Positions 26,513-34,981 of a stretch of DNA of 64,000 nt are shown piece by piece. The stretch comes from Sulfopaludibacter sp963815475. Its GTDB lineage: Bacteria > Acidobacteriota > Terriglobia > Bryobacterales > Bryobacteraceae. The translations under genes were made by a program, and so were the position numbers. A model generated the notes under the pieces. The model was not told the origin of the DNA. It saw only the letters and a program-made list of their open reading frames with translations, and searched no databases. Location of the stretch: contig CAWFHD010000003.1 of the NCBI GenBank assembly GCA_963815475.1, forward strand, positions 5,332,001 through 5,396,000. Reading direction: 5' to 3'. Each line of letters starts with the position of its first letter. Position 1 is the first letter of the stretch.

Positions 26513-26538
26513 GTGGGGCGGACCGAAGTCCGCCCCAC
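26513..26538. terminator. Bidirectional hairpin between convergent genes
   Basis: GTGGGGCGGAC and GTCCGCCCCAC form an 11-bp perfect stem closed by CGAA. It lies between the chemoreceptor and the convergent small secreted protein, so it can end transcripts from both sides, though no strong T-run follows. Its form also resembles dispersed REP-type palindromes. Confidence 0.6.
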
Positions 26539-26545
26539 GCTTAAT

Positions 26546-26845
26546 TTACATTTCTTTGACGGAGTCGACGCTGATGGTGTCGCCCTTCATCGTCCCAGTG
26601 AGGGTGACTTTCTTACCGGCCACGTCCTTCACTTTGTCCTGCTCGGTAATGGCGTAGACCTTGCCATCTTCGGTTACGAACATCGCCGGGTCGCCGCGCT
26701 TCATACAGCTCTTCGCGCAGGTTTCATTGCCCCACATTGCCTTCTTGCCGGCGCAGCTCTTGTCAACGATGTAGCCGGTCCAGTCTGCGGCCATCGCCGA
26801 AATGCTCGCCAACGCACCGATAAACAGCAGTTTCTTCAATTTCAT
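26546..26845 (-). CDS. Small secreted protein of unknown function
   Basis: 99 residues: signal peptide MKLKKLLFIGALASISAMAA, then a mature domain of about 79 residues. The sequence WTGYIVDKSCAGKK, ETCAKSCMKRGDPAMFV and a beta-rich C-terminal part (GKKVTLTGTMKGDTISVDSV) suggest a small beta barrel with three cysteines, of the type often seen in acidobacterial secretomes. No catalytic residues recognised. It stands alone, ending at the shared hairpin. Confidence 0.7.
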   Translation of the reverse strand: MKLKKLLFIGALASISAMAADWTGYIVDKSCAGKKAMWGNETCAKSCMKRGDPAMFVTEDGKVYAITEQDKVKDVAGKKVTLTGTMKGDTISVDSVKEM

Positions 26846-26979
26846 ACCCTCCCTTTTGATTATTTCCCAGTCCAGCTAATGACTATACTCCACACTACGA
26901 ACCGGCTGCAAGTTTGGATGTTCGCGGAAACGTTGCACTTGTTACATGTGAGACGGATTCGGACGTGGGAGATTCCACG

Positions 26980-28176
26980 CTAGACTTCAACCCGCTCCGC
27001 AGTCCGGTTCCAGCGGACCCTCCGGCCTTGCTTCAGCGACAGGTTCGCCATCTGGACCACCAGAGCGGCCTGGAACGCCAGGCGCATGGGGGCCGTCGGT
27101 GTCTTACGCGACCGCACGCACTCCATGAAATTTTGCACGTGCAAATCGGTCGCCCACCCGAATCCTTTGGGTGATTTCTTCTGGATGGCCGGTTCGTCCT
27201 CCGCTCCCTTGCGGAATACTCTCAGTTCATCGCGACCAATGTCCATGCGAGCCTGGTCGCCGTCGAGCTGGTTCAATTGGTCGTTCACGAGCTTATATTG
27301 CATCGCGGCGTAGTTCACTGAGAATACGCCGATGAAATCCTCGGGATACTCCGCGACGGCCACTACCGATTCGGGCTGGTCCACTCCCGGCTTGTGGGGC
27401 TTGCCGGCCGAGGCATTTACAGTCAGGGGAAAGCTGGCACCCATCAACATGTGTATGCCGTCGAAGACGTGCGCGCCCTGGTCCGCCAGAATACCGCCCG
27501 CGTAGTCCGTGTAAAAGCGCCATTGGCGGAAACGATTGGCATCGAACGGCTGCCTGGCTGCCGGTCCTTGCCACTGATCCCAGTCGAGCGGTCCATCCAG
27601 CCGGGTTGCGGCGGCGCCGCCGAGGTAGTTATTCAGCCACCACGACCGCACCATCCGCACTGTGCCTAACCTGCCGGAGGCTACAATGTCGCGGCCTTCC
27701 TGATAAAGATCGTAGCTGCGGCGCTGCATCCCCACCTGGATGATGCTCTTGGTATGCTTTTCCGCCTCGACCAGTTTCACGCCCTGCTCGGGAGTCTGGC
27801 AGAGAGGCTTTTCCACGTAGACGTCCTTGCCCGCCGCCAGAGCGTCCATCACCATCTGGTAATGCCAGTGCTCCGGAGTCGCGATCAGCACTGCTTGAAT
27901 CTCTTTGTCGTCGAGCAGTTGTTGGTAGTTGCGATAGACCTTGGGCGCGCTGCCCTGTTCTTTAGCTGCCGCCGAGACCGCGTGCTCCAGGTTCGGCTCA
28001 TACACGTCGCAGATCGCGGCCACGCGCACCGCCGGGTCCTTCTGGAACACACCCATGACGAATGTGCCACGGCTGCCGCTGCCGATCACGCCCATCCGGA
28101 CCTGCTCCTGCGGCCACGCCACACGGGCCGCCATGGCGCTTCCCGCCAGCAGAAAGCTCCTGCGTCGCATCTCCAT
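26980..28176 (-). CDS. Gfo/Idh/MocA-family oxidoreductase with export signal
   Basis: 398 residues. The N-terminus MEMRRRSFLLAGSAMAAR looks like a Tat-type signal. A Rossmann domain follows (VRMGVIGSGSRGTFVMGVF), with the family motif VYVEKPLCQTPEQGVKLVEA (the EKP lysine) and a C-terminal alpha/beta domain with WDQWQGPAARQPFD. These enzymes oxidise or reduce sugars and related polyols with NAD(P). Exported forms are typical of Acidobacteriota and Planctomycetes that break down glycans. ATG GAG ATG allows 28176 or 28170 as the start. Confidence 0.88.
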   Translation of the reverse strand: MEMRRRSFLLAGSAMAARVAWPQEQVRMGVIGSGSRGTFVMGVFQKDPAVRVAAICDVYEPNLEHAVSAAAKEQGSAPKVYRNYQQLLDDKEIQAVLIATPEHWHYQMVMDALAAGKDVYVEKPLCQTPEQGVKLVEAEKHTKSIIQVGMQRRSYDLYQEGRDIVASGRLGTVRMVRSWWLNNYLGGAAATRLDGPLDWDQWQGPAARQPFDANRFRQWRFYTDYAGGILADQGAHVFDGIHMLMGASFPLTVNASAGKPHKPGVDQPESVVAVAEYPEDFIGVFSVNYAAMQYKLVNDQLNQLDGDQARMDIGRDELRVFRKGAEDEPAIQKKSPKGFGWATDLHVQNFMECVRSRKTPTAPMRLAFQAALVVQMANLSLKQGRRVRWNRTAERVEV

Positions 28177-28207
28177 GCGCTACATCGTACCTGACGGTCG
28201 AGTTAGA

Positions 28208-28504
28208 ATGAAGCCCGGGGTGCTTGGCATGTCGCAGGGTATTCGGAAAGCCCTCGGACTTTTGCTCTTTCTGGCAGTTCTGGCGTTTCTACAGAACGCT
28301 CACTCCAAAACGCTGAATCGGTATTCTGCCTACTCTGTACTGGGCTTCTGCCTCGGCGCTTCGGGCGTCGTCCTGTGGAAGACGTTGACGAGGAATCCGG
28401 ATACTCCGTACTGCCGGATCGGTTGGGGCAATCCGATGTCGATTCTCCCCGGCAGCTGGCAGCGCTGGCTTCTGGACAAAAAAAGGGGTCACGCTGACGA
28501 CTGA
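28208..28504 (+). CDS. Possible small membrane protein
   Basis: 98-codon frame with two hydrophobic stretches (ALGLLLFLAVLAFLQNA and YSVLGFCLGASGVVLWKTL) and a basic, tryptophan-containing C-terminus. No family is recognised and no clear ribosome site is seen; an internal ATG at 28229 is an alternative start. Its last codons enter the strong hairpin at 28481-28521. It sits between divergent and convergent neighbours with nothing else coding on either strand, which is the main support for it. Confidence 0.45.
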   Translation: MKPGVLGMSQGIRKALGLLLFLAVLAFLQNAHSKTLNRYSAYSVLGFCLGASGVVLWKTLTRNPDTPYCRIGWGNPMSILPGSWQRWLLDKKRGHADD

Positions 28505-28521
28505 TCAGCCTGACCCCTTTT
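28481..28521. terminator. Strong palindromic hairpin, terminator or REP-like element
   Basis: AAAAGGGGTCA at 28481-28491 pairs perfectly with TGACCCCTTTT at 28511-28521. After a C-C mismatch, GCTGA/TCAGC adds five pairs around the loop CGACTGA. A-rich and T-rich flanks make it a bidirectional terminator between the small frame and metK. A related half element (GGCGCCTGACCCCATTT) is at 52172-52188, which suggests a dispersed family. Confidence 0.75.
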
Positions 28522-28539
28522 CAACCTGCTGAGTTTTGC

Positions 28540-29704
28540 TTACGCTACCGCGGCAGCGCCGGCCTGTGACTTGAGCGCTTCAGCCTTATCCGTGAATTCC
28601 CACGAGAAGGTATCTTCGGAGCGGCCGAAGTGACCGAATGCGGCAGTCTTGCGATAGATTGGACGGCGCAGCTTCAGGGTATCGATGATGCCGCGCGGCG
28701 TCAGAATGAAGTTCTCACGCACCAACTCCGTGAACTTCTCGTCCGCAATCAGCCCGGTGCCGAACGTGTTCACGGTCACCGAGACCGGCTCTGCGACGCC
28801 GATCGCATAAGCCAGTTGCACTTCGCAGCGCGAGGCCAGCTTGGACGCCACAATGTTCTTGGCGATGTAGCGAGCCATGTAGCAGGCCGAGCGATCCACC
28901 TTCGTCGGATCCTTGCCCGAGAAGGCGCCGCCGCCGTGACGGCCCATGCCGCCGTAGGTATCCACGATGATCTTGCGGCCCGTGAGGCCGGTGTCGCCGT
29001 GTGGTCCACCCACTACGAAACGGCCCGTGGGATTGATGTGGTACTTGGTGTTGGAGTCCACCATGTTGGCGGGAACCACCGAGTCGATGATGTGCTTCTT
29101 CACTTCGTGGCGGAGATCTTCGGTGGAAACTTCGGGGCTGTGCTGGGTGGAAATGACGACGGCTTCGATACGCTTGGGGACGTTGCCGACATACTCGACC
29201 GATACCTGGCTCTTGCCGTCGGGGCGGAGGAAATTCAGCGTTCCCTCCCGGCGGACGGTGGAGAGCTTTTGACACAGCTTGTGCGCCATCATAATGGGCA
29301 GCGGCATGAGTTCCGGCGTTTCGTCGCACGCATAGCCGAACATCAGTCCCTGGTCGCCGGCGCCGCCCGTGTCCACACCCATCGAGATGTCGGGCGATTG
29401 CGACTGAATCAGGTTGTGCACGCCGCAGGTGTTGGAATCGAAACCATAAGTCGCGTCATTGTAGCCGACGTACTCGATGGTGCCCCTGGCGATGCGCGGA
29501 ACGTCCACATAGGTGTTCGTGGTGATCTCGCCGGCAACGATGCAAGTGCCGGTGGTTACGAGGACTTCGCACGCCACGCGACCCATGGGATCGGCCGCTC
29601 AGGACGGCGTCCAGAACGGCATCCGAAATCTGATCGGCAATCTTATCCGGATGACCTTCCGTGACGGATTCCGAGGTGAATAAATGTTTTTGATTATCTG
29701 CCAA
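28540..29704 (-). CDS. metK: S-adenosylmethionine synthetase, with one apparent frameshift
   Basis: Makes S-adenosylmethionine from methionine and ATP. Corrected length is about 387 residues, normal for MetK. N-terminal HLFTSESVTEGHPDKIADQI and later MFGYACDETPELMPLPIMMA, GGAFSGKDPTKVDRSACYMA and RPIYRKTAAFGHFGR are all present. The TTG at 29704 is the best start, with GGGAGG five bases upstream. Near 29590-29600 an extra G/C in AGCGGCCGATCCC breaks the frame between AVLDAVL and DPMGRVACEV. MetK is essential, so a sequence error is likely. It follows ahcY by 43 bases, placing SAM synthesis and recycling in one transcript. Confidence 0.93.
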
Positions 29705-29747
29705 AATTGCCTCCCTGCGGTAAATTTCCTTCAATGTAACACTAATA

Positions 29748-31172
29748 CTAATAACGGTAGTGGTCCGGCTTGTACGGACCTTCCACTGCCACGCCCAGGT
29801 AATCGGCCTGCTTCGGAGTCAGGGTGGTGAGCTTCACGCCGATCTTCTCCAGGTGCAGCCGCGCTACTTCTTCGTCCAGCTTCTTGGGCAGCGTGTAGAC
29901 GCCCGGCTTGTACGTGTCCTTGTTCTTCCACAAATCGAGCTGCGCCAGCGTCTGGTTGGCGAAGCTGTTGCTCATCACGAAGCTGGGATGGCCGGTGGCG
30001 CAGCCCAGATTCACCAGGCGGCCTTCCGCCAGCACGAAGATGCTGCGGCCCTCGCCGAACGTGTACATGTCCACTTGCGGTTTGATGTTCGTCTTCTTCG
30101 CGGACGACTCGTTCAGCCGGTCCATCTGGATCTCGTTGTCGAAATGCCCGATGTTGCAGACGATGGCCTGATCCTTCATCTGCTGCATATGCTCCAGTGT
30201 GATGATCTCGCAGTTACCGGTGCAGGTGACATAGATGTCGCCGCGGCCCAGCGTGTCTTCGATGGTGGTGACTTCGAAGCCTTCCATGGCGGCCTGGAGA
30301 GCGTTGATGGGGTCGATCTCAGTGACGATCACGCGCGCGCCCATGCCGCGTAGCGAGTGTGCCGAGCCCTTGCCCACATCGCCATATCCGCAGACAACCG
30401 CCACTTTGCCGGCCACCATCACGTCGGTGGCGCGCTTGATGCCGTCGGCGAGGGATTCGCGGCAGCCGTATAGATTGTCGAACTTGGATTTCGTGACCGA
30501 GTCGTTCACGTTGACGGCGGGGACCAGCAGGGAGCCGGCTTCGTGCATCTTATAAAGACGATGCACGCCGGTGGTGGTCTCCTCGGATACGCCGCGCCAG
30601 TCCTTCACCACTTCGTGCCAGCGCTTGGGGCTCTCGGCGTAAACCTTCTTCAGCAGATCTTTGATGACCTTTTCTTCGTGGCTGCCCGACGGGCTGTTGA
30701 CCCAGTCGCTACCGTTTTCCAGTTCATAGCCCTTGTGAATGAGGAGGGTGGCATCGCCGCCATCGTCCACGATCAGCTCGGGACCCTTGCCGTCCGGATG
30801 GCTGAGCGCCTGATACGTGCACCACCAATAATCTTCCAGCGATTCGCCCTTCCAGGCGAAAACCGGCACGCCTGCGGCGGCAATGGCGGCGGCAGCATGA
30901 TCCTGCGTGGAGAAGATGTTGCAACTTGCCCAACGCACCGAAGCGCCCAAGTCGGCCAGAGTCTCAATCAGCACGGCCGTCTGAATGGTCATGTGCAGGG
31001 AGCCCGTGACGCGCACACCGGCCAGCGGCTTTGACTGCGCGTACTTGCGGCGAATCGACATCAAGCCCGGCATTTCGGACTCGGCAATGGTGATCTCCTT
31101 GCGGCCCCAATCGGCCAGCCCGAGATCGGCCACTTTAAAATCGGTTTGGTTTAGAGTTGCGGTGGTACCCAT
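29748..31172 (-). CDS. ahcY: Adenosylhomocysteinase
   Basis: 474 residues. Cleaves S-adenosylhomocysteine to adenosine and homocysteine with bound NAD, clearing the inhibitor of methyltransferases. Motifs include GLMSIRRKYAQSKPLAGVR, GSLHMTIQTAVLIETL, SCNIFSTQDHAAAAIA, the NAD-binding CGYGDVGKGSAHSLRGMGAR and the C-terminal KPDHYRY that reaches into the partner active site. A GGAGG site precedes the ATG. It is the first gene of the ahcY-metK transcript and is read divergently from an ArsR-methyltransferase gene, with 69 bases between the starts. Confidence 0.97.
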   Translation of the reverse strand: MGTTATLNQTDFKVADLGLADWGRKEITIAESEMPGLMSIRRKYAQSKPLAGVRVTGSLHMTIQTAVLIETLADLGASVRWASCNIFSTQDHAAAAIAAAGVPVFAWKGESLEDYWWCTYQALSHPDGKGPELIVDDGGDATLLIHKGYELENGSDWVNSPSGSHEEKVIKDLLKKVYAESPKRWHEVVKDWRGVSEETTTGVHRLYKMHEAGSLLVPAVNVNDSVTKSKFDNLYGCRESLADGIKRATDVMVAGKVAVVCGYGDVGKGSAHSLRGMGARVIVTEIDPINALQAAMEGFEVTTIEDTLGRGDIYVTCTGNCEIITLEHMQQMKDQAIVCNIGHFDNEIQMDRLNESSAKKTNIKPQVDMYTFGEGRSIFVLAEGRLVNLGCATGHPSFVMSNSFANQTLAQLDLWKNKDTYKPGVYTLPKKLDEEVARLHLEKIGVKLTTLTPKQADYLGVAVEGPYKPDHYRY

Positions 31173-31189
31173 CTATTTCCTCCACTCAA

Positions 31190-31231
31190 ATTATAACGCA
31201 TCAACAAATCTTGATAGGTTGATATTATACT
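31190..31231. promoter_or_regulatory. Shared promoter region with candidate ArsR-type operator
   Basis: ATCAA-N6-TTGAT at 31200-31215 is the kind of palindrome bound by ArsR-family repressors, and another TTGAT lies at 31219-31223. A TATAAT -10 box for ahcY is at 31195-31190 (minus) and a TATACT -10 for the divergent gene at 31226-31231. The palindrome sits in the ahcY promoter spacer, so a bound repressor would block it. No good -35 is visible for either. Confidence 0.5.
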
Positions 31232-31241
31232 ATCTGAAGCG

Positions 31242-32156
31242 ATGGCGTCAATCCTTAAATCCCTGCGTCTTGCGGCCGACCCGAACCGGCTTCGCCTGCT
31301 GCTTCTATTGGAGCAGGAGGAGCTGTCGGTGGCGGAACTGCAGGAAATCCTCGGCAAGGGCCAAAGCCAGATCTCGACGCACCTGGCACAGTTGAAACAG
31401 GCTGGCCTGGTGGAGGACCGCCGCACTGGGAAGAACTCCTTCTATCGCCTCACGGCCCCGCCCGAATTGATGGAGTTGCTGCGCCAGGCGGAGCACGAAA
31501 TCCCCGAAGCCAAGGACGACCGCACGGCGCTACGGGGCACGGTGCGCAAACGCCAGGACAAAATGCGCCGGTACTTCGACGAACTAGCCGGAAAGTTCGG
31601 GCGCCAGTATGTCCCTGGCCGATCGTGGAAAGGCATCGCGGAGGCGCTGCTCAAATTGATGCCGCCGATGACCATCGCCGACCTGGGAGCTGGCGAGGGC
31701 ACCATTTCGCAACTGATGGCGCAGCGCGCCAAGCGCGTGATCGCCATCGACAATTCCGAAAAGATGGTGGAGTTCGGCGCGGAACTGGCGCGTCGCCATG
31801 GGATCGGCAACCTGGAATACCGCCTTGGCGATCTGGAGGACGTCCCCATTCGCAGCGGCACGGTGGACCTCGCGTTTCTCAGCCAGGCGCTGCATCACGC
31901 TGTGCACCCGGAGCGCGCCATGGCGGAAGCCTGGCGGATTCTCAAACCAGGAGGCCGGATCGCCGTGCTCGATTTGAATCGGCACCATTTCGAAGAGGCT
32001 CGCGAAATGTATGCCGATTTGTGGCTGGGTTTCACCGAGTTGGAAATCGAGCGCTTTCTCAAGGGCGCCGGTTTCAAGAACGTAGATACGGCTGTGGTCT
32101 ATAAGGAACAGGAATCGCCGTACTTCGAGACGCTGCTCGGCACCGGCGAGAAGTGA
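31242..32156 (+). CDS. ArsR-family HTH fused to SAM-dependent methyltransferase domain (SahR-like candidate)
   Basis: 304 residues. Residues 1-90 form an ArsR winged helix (ADPNRLRLLLLLEQEELSVA, KGQSQISTHLAQLKQAGLVE) without the metal-binding ELCVCD motif of metal sensors. From about 125 a class I methyltransferase fold follows, with motif I TIADLGAGEGTISQLMAQRA and LSQALHHAVHPERAMAEAWR. The ArsR-family regulator SahR controls SAM-cycle genes in Proteobacteria. The divergent ahcY-metK neighbours and the palindrome between them suggest the same role here, with SAH or SAM as the ligand of the methyltransferase domain. Confidence 0.82.
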   Translation: MASILKSLRLAADPNRLRLLLLLEQEELSVAELQEILGKGQSQISTHLAQLKQAGLVEDRRTGKNSFYRLTAPPELMELLRQAEHEIPEAKDDRTALRGTVRKRQDKMRRYFDELAGKFGRQYVPGRSWKGIAEALLKLMPPMTIADLGAGEGTISQLMAQRAKRVIAIDNSEKMVEFGAELARRHGIGNLEYRLGDLEDVPIRSGTVDLAFLSQALHHAVHPERAMAEAWRILKPGGRIAVLDLNRHHFEEAREMYADLWLGFTELEIERFLKGAGFKNVDTAVVYKEQESPYFETLLGTGEK

Positions 32157-32230
32157 CTGCCTGGCGCGCGAAAGCGGCTGGGCAGCGCTCGACCAGATGC
32201 TAAAATCGGTACTTTCACGGGAGATCTCAT

Positions 32231-33085
32231 TTGCGATTTGTCACGTTTCAAAGAGAAGGCTACGTCGAAGCCGGAGTGCTGACGGACGACGGCATCGTAG
32301 GGTTGCGCGGCGCCGGGTTCGAAAGCGTAGTCGATGTGATCCGCGGCGGCGCCGACGCGCAGGATCGCGTGCAGCGCTGGATCGGCCGAATGCCAGGCGC
32401 CGAACTGGTGAATCTGGCGGGCGCAGCAATGCTTTCGCCCATCCCCCGGCCGCCCAAGATCATCTGCATCGGTTTGAACTATCGCGACCACGCGGAAGAA
32501 TCGAACCTTCCCATCCCCGAAACTCCCACCGTGTTTTGCAAGTTCTCAACAGCCGTGACCGGGCATGGCCACCCCATCGTGCTGCCAAAGAACTCCACCA
32601 AGCCGGATTACGAGGCGGAGTTTGCTGCCGTGATCGGCAAGGGCGGTCGTCACATCCCTGAGGAGAAGTGGCGCGAACACATCTTCGGGTACACCTGCCT
32701 GAACGATGTGAGCGCGCGCGATTTCCAAATGGCCACCAGCCAGTGGATGATCGGCAAGACCTTCGATACATTCGCGCCGATCGGTCCGGCCATTGTGACC
32801 GCCGACGAGATTGCCGATCCGCACAATCTGCGGATTTCGCTGACGCTGTCGGGCGAGGTTCTTCAGAACTCCAACACCAGCAATCTGATCTTTAAGCTGC
32901 CGAAGCTGATTGCGTATCTCTCGAGCGTGTTCACCCTGGAGACCGGCGACATCATCGCTACCGGCACGCCTGCCGGCGTCGGATTCGTGCGCAAACCGCC
33001 ACGTTGGCTTAAAGCCGGGGACAGCGTGACCGTGAGCATACAAGGCGTCGGCGAGTTGACCAATCCGGTGGTTGCGGAAACGTAG
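32231..33085 (+). CDS. Fumarylacetoacetate hydrolase family protein
   Basis: 284 residues starting at TTG 32231 with GGGAG eleven bases upstream. The FAH fold signatures are present: IICIGLNYRDHAEESNLP, the metal ligands in DYEAEFAAVIGK, GYTCLNDVSARDFQ, and GDIIATGTPAGVGF near the end. Members hydrolyse or decarboxylate acylpyruvates and related 2-keto acids with Mg2+. The exact substrate cannot be told. It is the first gene of a same-strand run that includes a sugar kinase. Confidence 0.9.
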   Translation: MRFVTFQREGYVEAGVLTDDGIVGLRGAGFESVVDVIRGGADAQDRVQRWIGRMPGAELVNLAGAAMLSPIPRPPKIICIGLNYRDHAEESNLPIPETPTVFCKFSTAVTGHGHPIVLPKNSTKPDYEAEFAAVIGKGGRHIPEEKWREHIFGYTCLNDVSARDFQMATSQWMIGKTFDTFAPIGPAIVTADEIADPHNLRISLTLSGEVLQNSNTSNLIFKLPKLIAYLSSVFTLETGDIIATGTPAGVGFVRKPPRWLKAGDSVTVSIQGVGELTNPVVAET

Positions 33086-33096
33086 ACCGGTCTTAC

Positions 33097-34056
33097 ATGC
33101 CAGATTTCGATATCGTCGGCGTTGGTCTGAACGCCACAGACACTCTCCTGATCGTGCCGCACTTTCCGCAATATGCCGGGAAGGTGCCGTTTCAGCAGGA
33201 AATCCTCAGCCCCGGCGGCCAGGTGGCGAGCGCCATGGTGGCGTGCGCGCGCCTGGGATTGCGCGCCAAGTACATCGGCACCATCGGCGACGATGAGCGC
33301 GGCCGCATCCAACTGGATAGCCTGCGCGGCACCGGCATCAACCTCGATCACGTGCAGCTTCGCCGCAACTGCGCCAATCAGTCGGCCTACATCATCATCG
33401 ACCGCTCCACGGGCGAGCGCACCGTGCTTTGGCGCCGCGACGATTGCCTGCGCATCGATCCCGCCGAGATCGCGCCCGAACAGATCACCTGCGCTCGTCT
33501 GCTGCACATCGACGGGCACGACACGCCGGCGGTAGCCCGCGCCGCCGAGATCGCGCGCGCCCACGGCATTCCGGTCACGGTCGACGTGGATACCATATAT
33601 CACGGGTTCGACCGCGTGCTGCCCAACGTGGATTACCTGGTGGCCAGCTCGGAATTTCCGGCTGCCTGGACTGGCAACACCGACCCGTTTCAAGCGCTCG
33701 AAACCCTGCAACACGTTTACGGAATGCGCGTGGCCGCCATGACATTGGGAGCGCACGGTTCGCTCGCCCTGGAGTCGGGAAAGTTCCATTACGCGCCGGC
33801 TTACGTGGTGAATTGTGTAGATACCACGGGCGCGGGAGACGTGTTCCATGGGGCGTTTTGTTATGCTGTTCTCCAGGGGATGGCGATGCCCGACATACTC
33901 GAATTCTCCAACGCCATGGCGGCCCTGAACTGCACAGCCTTGGGTGCGCGCGGCGGAATTTCCGGCATGGACGACATCCGCGCCTTGATGGCTCGTGCCG
34001 AACGCCGTTCCCATCCGGATTTCGCATCGCGCGCGGGCCACGCCGCATCCAAATAA
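33097..34056 (+). CDS. PfkB-family carbohydrate kinase
   Basis: 319 residues of the ribokinase/PfkB family. The N-terminal GGQVASAMVACARLGLRAKY is the sugar-binding signature, and DTTGAGDVFHGAFCYA at about 243-258 is the ATP and anion-hole motif with the catalytic Asp. It phosphorylates a sugar or nucleoside; the substrate is not evident. It lies 11 bases after the FAH gene and just before the rhomboid gene, so the genes are probably one operon. Confidence 0.9.
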   Translation: MPDFDIVGVGLNATDTLLIVPHFPQYAGKVPFQQEILSPGGQVASAMVACARLGLRAKYIGTIGDDERGRIQLDSLRGTGINLDHVQLRRNCANQSAYIIIDRSTGERTVLWRRDDCLRIDPAEIAPEQITCARLLHIDGHDTPAVARAAEIARAHGIPVTVDVDTIYHGFDRVLPNVDYLVASSEFPAAWTGNTDPFQALETLQHVYGMRVAAMTLGAHGSLALESGKFHYAPAYVVNCVDTTGAGDVFHGAFCYAVLQGMAMPDILEFSNAMAALNCTALGARGGISGMDDIRALMARAERRSHPDFASRAGHAASK

Positions 34057-34060
34057 CTCG

Positions 34061-34735
34061 ATGTTCCCCATACGCGACACACAGCCGAGTTACTCGAAGC
34101 CTGTGGTCACGGTACTGCTGATTGTGATCAATCTGCTGGTGTTCCTGTTTGAGTTCTCGCTCGATCCGTACACTCTCAATCAGTTCATTGCGCACTACGG
34201 ACTGATTCCCGACCCTCGATATTTCCACGTTTCCGCCATCTTCACCTCCATGTTCGTGCATGGCGGATGGCTCCACGTGCTGGGCAATATGTGGTTCCTT
34301 TGGATCTTTGGGGACAATATCGAAGACATTCTGGGGCACGAGAAATATCTGCTGTTTTATCTGCTGTGCGGCGTGGCCGCGGCCCTGACCCAAGTGTTCT
34401 TCAGTCCCGATTCGCGGGTGCCTATGGTGGGAGCCAGCGGCGCGATTGCCGGCGTGATGGGTGCATACATGGTGAAGTTCCCGCGCTCACGGATTGTCAG
34501 CGTCGTGTTCATCATCATCTTCTTCACCACCATCGACGTCCCAGCGTGGTTCATGCTCATCTACTGGTTTGCCATTCAGGTCTTCAGTGGCGTGGGCAGC
34601 ATCTCAGAAGCCCAATATGCGCAGGGTGGCACCGCCTTTTTCGCCCACGTTGGGGGCTTCGTTCTGGGCATGATCCTGGTGAACCTGATGGGCGCGCGCC
34701 AACGCTACTACCGCCGCCAGGACCTTTACTGGTAG
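34061..34735 (+). CDS. Rhomboid-family intramembrane serine protease
   Basis: 224 residues with six or seven TM segments. The catalytic serine is S126 in GASGAIAGVMG and the catalytic histidine H196 in AHVGGFVLGM; GWLHVLGNMWFLWIFGDNIE is the conserved loop and TM2 HxxxN. The ATG at 34061 is preferred over an upstream in-frame start inside the kinase gene. It cleaves transmembrane substrates in the inner membrane. Its stop at 34735 directly abuts the next ATG. Confidence 0.93.
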   Translation: MFPIRDTQPSYSKPVVTVLLIVINLLVFLFEFSLDPYTLNQFIAHYGLIPDPRYFHVSAIFTSMFVHGGWLHVLGNMWFLWIFGDNIEDILGHEKYLLFYLLCGVAAALTQVFFSPDSRVPMVGASGAIAGVMGAYMVKFPRSRIVSVVFIIIFFTTIDVPAWFMLIYWFAIQVFSGVGSISEAQYAQGGTAFFAHVGGFVLGMILVNLMGARQRYYRRQDLYW

Positions 34736-34981
34736 ATGAAACCGCTCGTCACTCTCTACACGCGCGCCGGCTGCTGCCTGTGCGACGACGCCAAACGCGT
34801 TCTGGCGCAAGCTCGCCGCCGCGCTGATTTCGACTATGAAGAGTGCGATATCGACGGCGACCCCGAACTGGTCCGCCTCTACAATGACGAAGTCCCGGTG
34901 ATTGCGATCAACCGCGTGAAAGCCTTCAAATACCACATCGATATGAATGAATTTCTGAAGAAACTGGCGGCCCGCCAATGA
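34736..34981 (+). CDS. Glutaredoxin-like small protein
   Basis: 81 residues of the DUF836/glutaredoxin-like thioredoxin fold: LYTRAGCCLCDDAKRVL has a CxxC (CCLC) active site and NDEVPVIAINRVKAF the cis-proline loop. It starts immediately after the rhomboid stop and overlaps the bshB1 start by ATGA. Next to a bacillithiol biosynthesis gene, a role as a bacilliredoxin-type disulfide reductase is a reasonable inference. Confidence 0.8.
   Translation: MKPLVTLYTRAGCCLCDDAKRVLAQARRRADFDYEECDIDGDPELVRLYNDEVPVIAINRVKAFKYHIDMNEFLKKLAARQ

Noticed and set aside
28630..29664. 344-residue plus-strand frame opposite metK
   Set aside because: Shadow of a highly conserved gene.
31173..31241. SAM or SAH riboswitch before ahcY
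   Set aside because: The 69-base intergenic region is too short for the known classes plus promoter and contains a protein-operator-like palindrome instead.
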